Positions 61,070-64,000 of a stretch of DNA of 64,000 nucleotides are shown here, in pieces. Position 1 is the stretch's first letter. Each line of letters begins with the position of its first letter. This DNA comes from Acanthochlamys bracteata. Lineage: Eukaryota; Streptophyta; Magnoliopsida; Pandanales; Velloziaceae. The stretch covers positions 2,852,001 to 2,916,000 of the forward strand of contig CM034133.1 in NCBI GenBank assembly GCA_019914995.1, given 5' to 3'. The position numbers were made by a program, and so were the translations under genes. Below the pieces are notes generated by a model, which ran no database searches, was not told the origin of the DNA, and saw only the letters and a program-made list of their open reading frames with translations.

Positions 61070-63219
61070 TTATGATGTTCTCAATGCCTTGATCCAATCA
61101 ATTTCCAATCTGAAGTCACCAGGTCCAGATTTAGCACCAGGGACACCACCTTCTGCATTAAGGGAGAGAGACATCCCCACAATCCGTGATGGGTTCATTT
61201 CCAATTTTGCATCAATGACATTTCCTCTATATGTTGGTAAGTACCGGTCAAGGGGGATCTGGAATTATTTAAAAATTTAATAGATAGCTTATGAATCTTA
61301 ACTTGATTGCAAAATAACTCCAGAACTTAATCCTTAATAGAATATTGTGACATTAAATTGAACTTACCTTCGCAACGGACCACTTGTCTTTGGGTACTAA
61401 GATGAAGGTTTGCCACGAATTATCTTCCTCTTGTCCAGGAGAGTTGACCCAATTCTCTGTGTATATCTGTATCATAAACAAAACATTGAACTGATGACAT
61501 ATTCATACAGCATTCTGTGAAAAAGCTGGCCAGTTTATAGACAAATTTCTGAGAGATATTTTCTGGAGAAACTTACAGTGGATATATAGCATCTTCCATC
61601 CCCTTTGAGCCTCATAGATATTGTATCATATGCATCCAAATCAATGAACCCATCAAACTGTAAGAATAAAGAAAAAGCACCGCATAAGGTAAGCACTTTA
61701 AAGTAATAGAAATCACCTAGAAATAACTGAACAAATATGACTGATCAGCCTCACAATTTTGTTCTCCTTCAGAGGTTCCACCACAATCCAAACAAATAAA
61801 AGATCCACATATCCATAAGTAACTCCAGTCCCTCACAAGCCAGCTCAAATTCTAATTTCTAAGCTCCAATATGTACTAAGGCTAATAGTCATTGCAGCAC
61901 CCAAAGAAAAGATTTCAGCAGATCAATGAGTGTTGCAAAATACCTGACATCATCTTTTGCATTTGTAAAAATATTGCTTAAAGCCTCAGATGCAAATGGC
62001 ATATCCTATGCACACATATGGCCACCACTTTCCTATATATGAATCAAATCCACATTTGCTTCCTCTAATTCTCCATTTTATTAAGTCCTTCTATTTGCCA
62101 TTATATAAGTTTACAGATAATATGAGGTCAACAGAAGATAGCTACGAACAGTATCAAAGAACAAGTGCTTTGCAGAAAACAATATTATATGCATCTCATG
62201 TCAAACTCATAAATTAAGGAAACACAAATCAGATGCATAACCATATAAGAAACTCCTCAGAATGCTAACAGATAAAACCAAAGAGTTTGTTCTACCTTCC
62301 AAATACAGAGTTTGTATCCAATACACAGAGTTAACCCTAACAAATTATCAGTTGTGAAAACAAAAATACCTTCTTGGACCTCATTCCACAGAAGCCACCT
62401 CTTTTTATCCTCCAAGCAGAATCCTCGCTTATCTTCAATGAGAGATTTCCAGAAAAGATTCCTACAGAATAGAGTTAGAAAATAGAAATACTTTTAAAAG
62501 ATCCATGTATTATAATAGCTTAAAGCAGCATAAAACTACAGATTCGAACTTGAGCAAAAACTATCATTGTGCATGTAAGCACACATGAAGAATGAATAAA
62601 GAGAACTAAAAGGCAGGAAATGCTGATGTTGGACATCAGAATTGGATGCCCTATCTAGTTCTTCAAGACATGGAGAACATATTCTGATAGGAAACTAGCA
62701 ATTGGGATAGACATTTATAATGAAAGATCAGAGGCATAAGAAGAATATGTAAGCTAACACAAGCTAGAAAGACATTTGCAAGGAAGCAGTGTTAGTAAAG
62801 CCACAATGTTACATATCATACAGCATATATTAGTATACCACTGGATCCAGAACCAGCATCTGCAATCTCTAAGGAAGCTGATGACAAACCTGCAGAAGAA
62901 ATGCTTAAAATGGTCAATGACTTCCAATGATGAAGGCTACCAACACAAAAGATAAAATGTCATTGCTCTGTAAATATCTCCAGTAAGTCTTGAAAGTCTC
63001 ATTAACTAGACTATGACCTCTTCAGATGACTTGTTCTCGTGCCCAGTAAAGGCTGCTTTGAGGCTATAAATCAATATAATTTTTGGAAAAATAGGCCGTA
63101 AATACCTCCATACTCAGAATCTGAATATAAATGCCACTTCTTTAACTCCTCTTTCGAATTGAAATTGAAGATATATTTTTCACTCGGCGGCATCAGGTCT
63201 TCTACATTCCATGCCAATG
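61070..63219 (-). CDS. CIA30-like complex I intermediate-associated protein, 5' end missing
   Basis: Six exons with matching phases: 63106-63219, 62839-62889, 62370-62461, 61577-61657, 61368-61466, 61070-61258 (stop at 61070-61072). They give about 208 residues of a protein usually near 225-230. Readable pieces: [121 protein letters not shown] and [13 protein letters not shown]. This is the CIA30 (NDUFAF1-type) family, known for assembly of mitochondrial NADH dehydrogenase, with a galactose-binding-like fold. The first visible exon starts in mid-codon after a TTGCAG acceptor, so a short first exon with the start codon must lie upstream. It was not found up to 64000 and is probably outside the window. 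Confidence 0.92.
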
Positions 63220-64000
63220 CTGCAAGTTGGCATGGAACGCAGACAAGTCAGTCTAATAATTTGCATACAGAAGCACAACTTGTTTCGCATGTAACAATGT
63301 TTTGAACTTTTCATAGCACTTCTACAAATATCATCAAGAGGTCTAACACAACATTATAAATCTAACCTAAAGCGACAAAGTCTAGTTCTTATAAGATATG
63401 CTTATGCTACAATTTGTCTATCTCCACTACCACTAGTATACCTTCACAAAACAACTTTACTTTCTGGGATTAAACTCTGCAAACAAACTTGGTCAAACCA
63501 CCATGTTCATTATCCTCTCTCTCTCTCTCTTTCTCTCTTGATTAACTCCCATATCCTAGGAGGCAAAATGCCGATGTTAAGTTACTGAATCATTTTGTAC
63601 TCACATCTTACCTTGGAATTTTCATTATTTAATAAAACAAGGAAAAGAAAAGTCGTTATTGATCAGACACAGATTGACTTTCCATCCCAAAGTTTCTAAT
63701 ACATATTCACACTCTGCTCCAAATTAATCACAGAAAACAAAATTGCTCGTGTAGCTATGTCGTGGACCATGACGAGATTTGCTTTAATAATCAGTAATAA
63801 AATTTAAGCTCAGCAACTCCAGTAGCTTCTATCTCATTAAAAATTCTATCCAAAGCTCCAATTTGAGAAAATTTTTATTCTACGATTCGTGAGGTGATTA
63901 TCCATCACGAAAATGAAAAAAAACAGAATGTTGCTTCGAACGAAAGATTGCGGGAGGCATGATATCATTCAAATCGAAGACATGAAAATATTCAAATTTC
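63220..64000 (-). other. First intron of the CIA30-like gene (to window edge)
   Basis: Expected to be intron 1 of the leftward CIA30-like gene. It contains a CT-rich microsatellite (about 63515-63538). No first exon resembling the usual short start of this family was seen, and an ATG-led frame near 63960 (MPPAIFRSKQHS) does not resemble it. Confidence 0.45.
63515..63538. repeat. CT microsatellite
   Basis: (CT)8 followed by an interrupted TTCTCTCT continuation. Confidence 0.85.

Noticed and set aside
61005..61280. 91-codon plus-strand open frame
   Set aside because: Antisense to the last exon of the CIA30-like gene, which reads a clear family sequence on the minus strand.

Overview
The window is nuclear DNA from a flowering plant, almost certainly a eudicot. 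Genes are split by GT-AG introns into many exons. Spacers are AT-rich and hold small transposable elements, there is a canonical tRNA-Asn(GUU), and all recognisable proteins belong to plant families. The species cannot be named from the sequence. No operon-like, CRISPR, viral or toxin system was seen.

Layout. 1-8.2 kb: gene-free, with a Tourist-like MITE (1431-1650) and a 1.04-kb LTR element with intact target-site duplication (4306-5349). 8.2-17.7 kb (minus): two head-to-tail ALA1-type P4-ATPase (phospholipid flippase) units. The downstream unit A has all seven exons, but exon 1 is frameshifted and the exon-2 acceptor is lost. The upstream unit B has only intact exons 1-2. 20.0-24.0 kb (minus): a cycling Dof factor. 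25.3-34 kb: gene desert with a foldback MITE, a TRIM retrotransposon carrying a nested Tourist MITE, and a 3 x 209 bp tandem repeat. 34.0-35.5 kb (plus): a 5'-truncated NIFK-like RNA-binding pseudogene. 37.9-39.7 kb (minus): a MYB-CC/GARP factor of MYR/PHL type. 41.2 kb: tRNA-Asn. 41.5-44.4 kb (plus): a conserved small membrane-associated protein of unknown role. 46.1-52.2 kb (plus): glucosidase II beta subunit, 17 exons. 53.75-54.18 kb: a second foldback MITE. 54.5-57.5 kb (plus): cytosolic pyruvate kinase with at least four reading-frame lesions. 58.2-59.1 kb (minus): RING-H2 E3 ligase. 61.1-63.2 kb (minus): CIA30-like complex I assembly factor; its first exon was not found and probably lies past the window edge.

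The genes are ordinary, functionally unrelated plant genes and do not form a pathway. The most interesting feature is the flippase pair. The lesions of A lie only in exons 1-2, B keeps only exons 1-2, and B exon 2 and A exon 3 are phase-compatible. One spliced transcript (B exons 1-2 joined to A exons 3-7) would encode a full-length 1231-residue protein. A, the pyruvate kinase and the NIFK-like copy carry coding lesions, while the cycling Dof, MYB-CC, glucosidase II, RING and CIA30 genes read cleanly. This argues for locus-specific decay rather than uniformly poor sequence.
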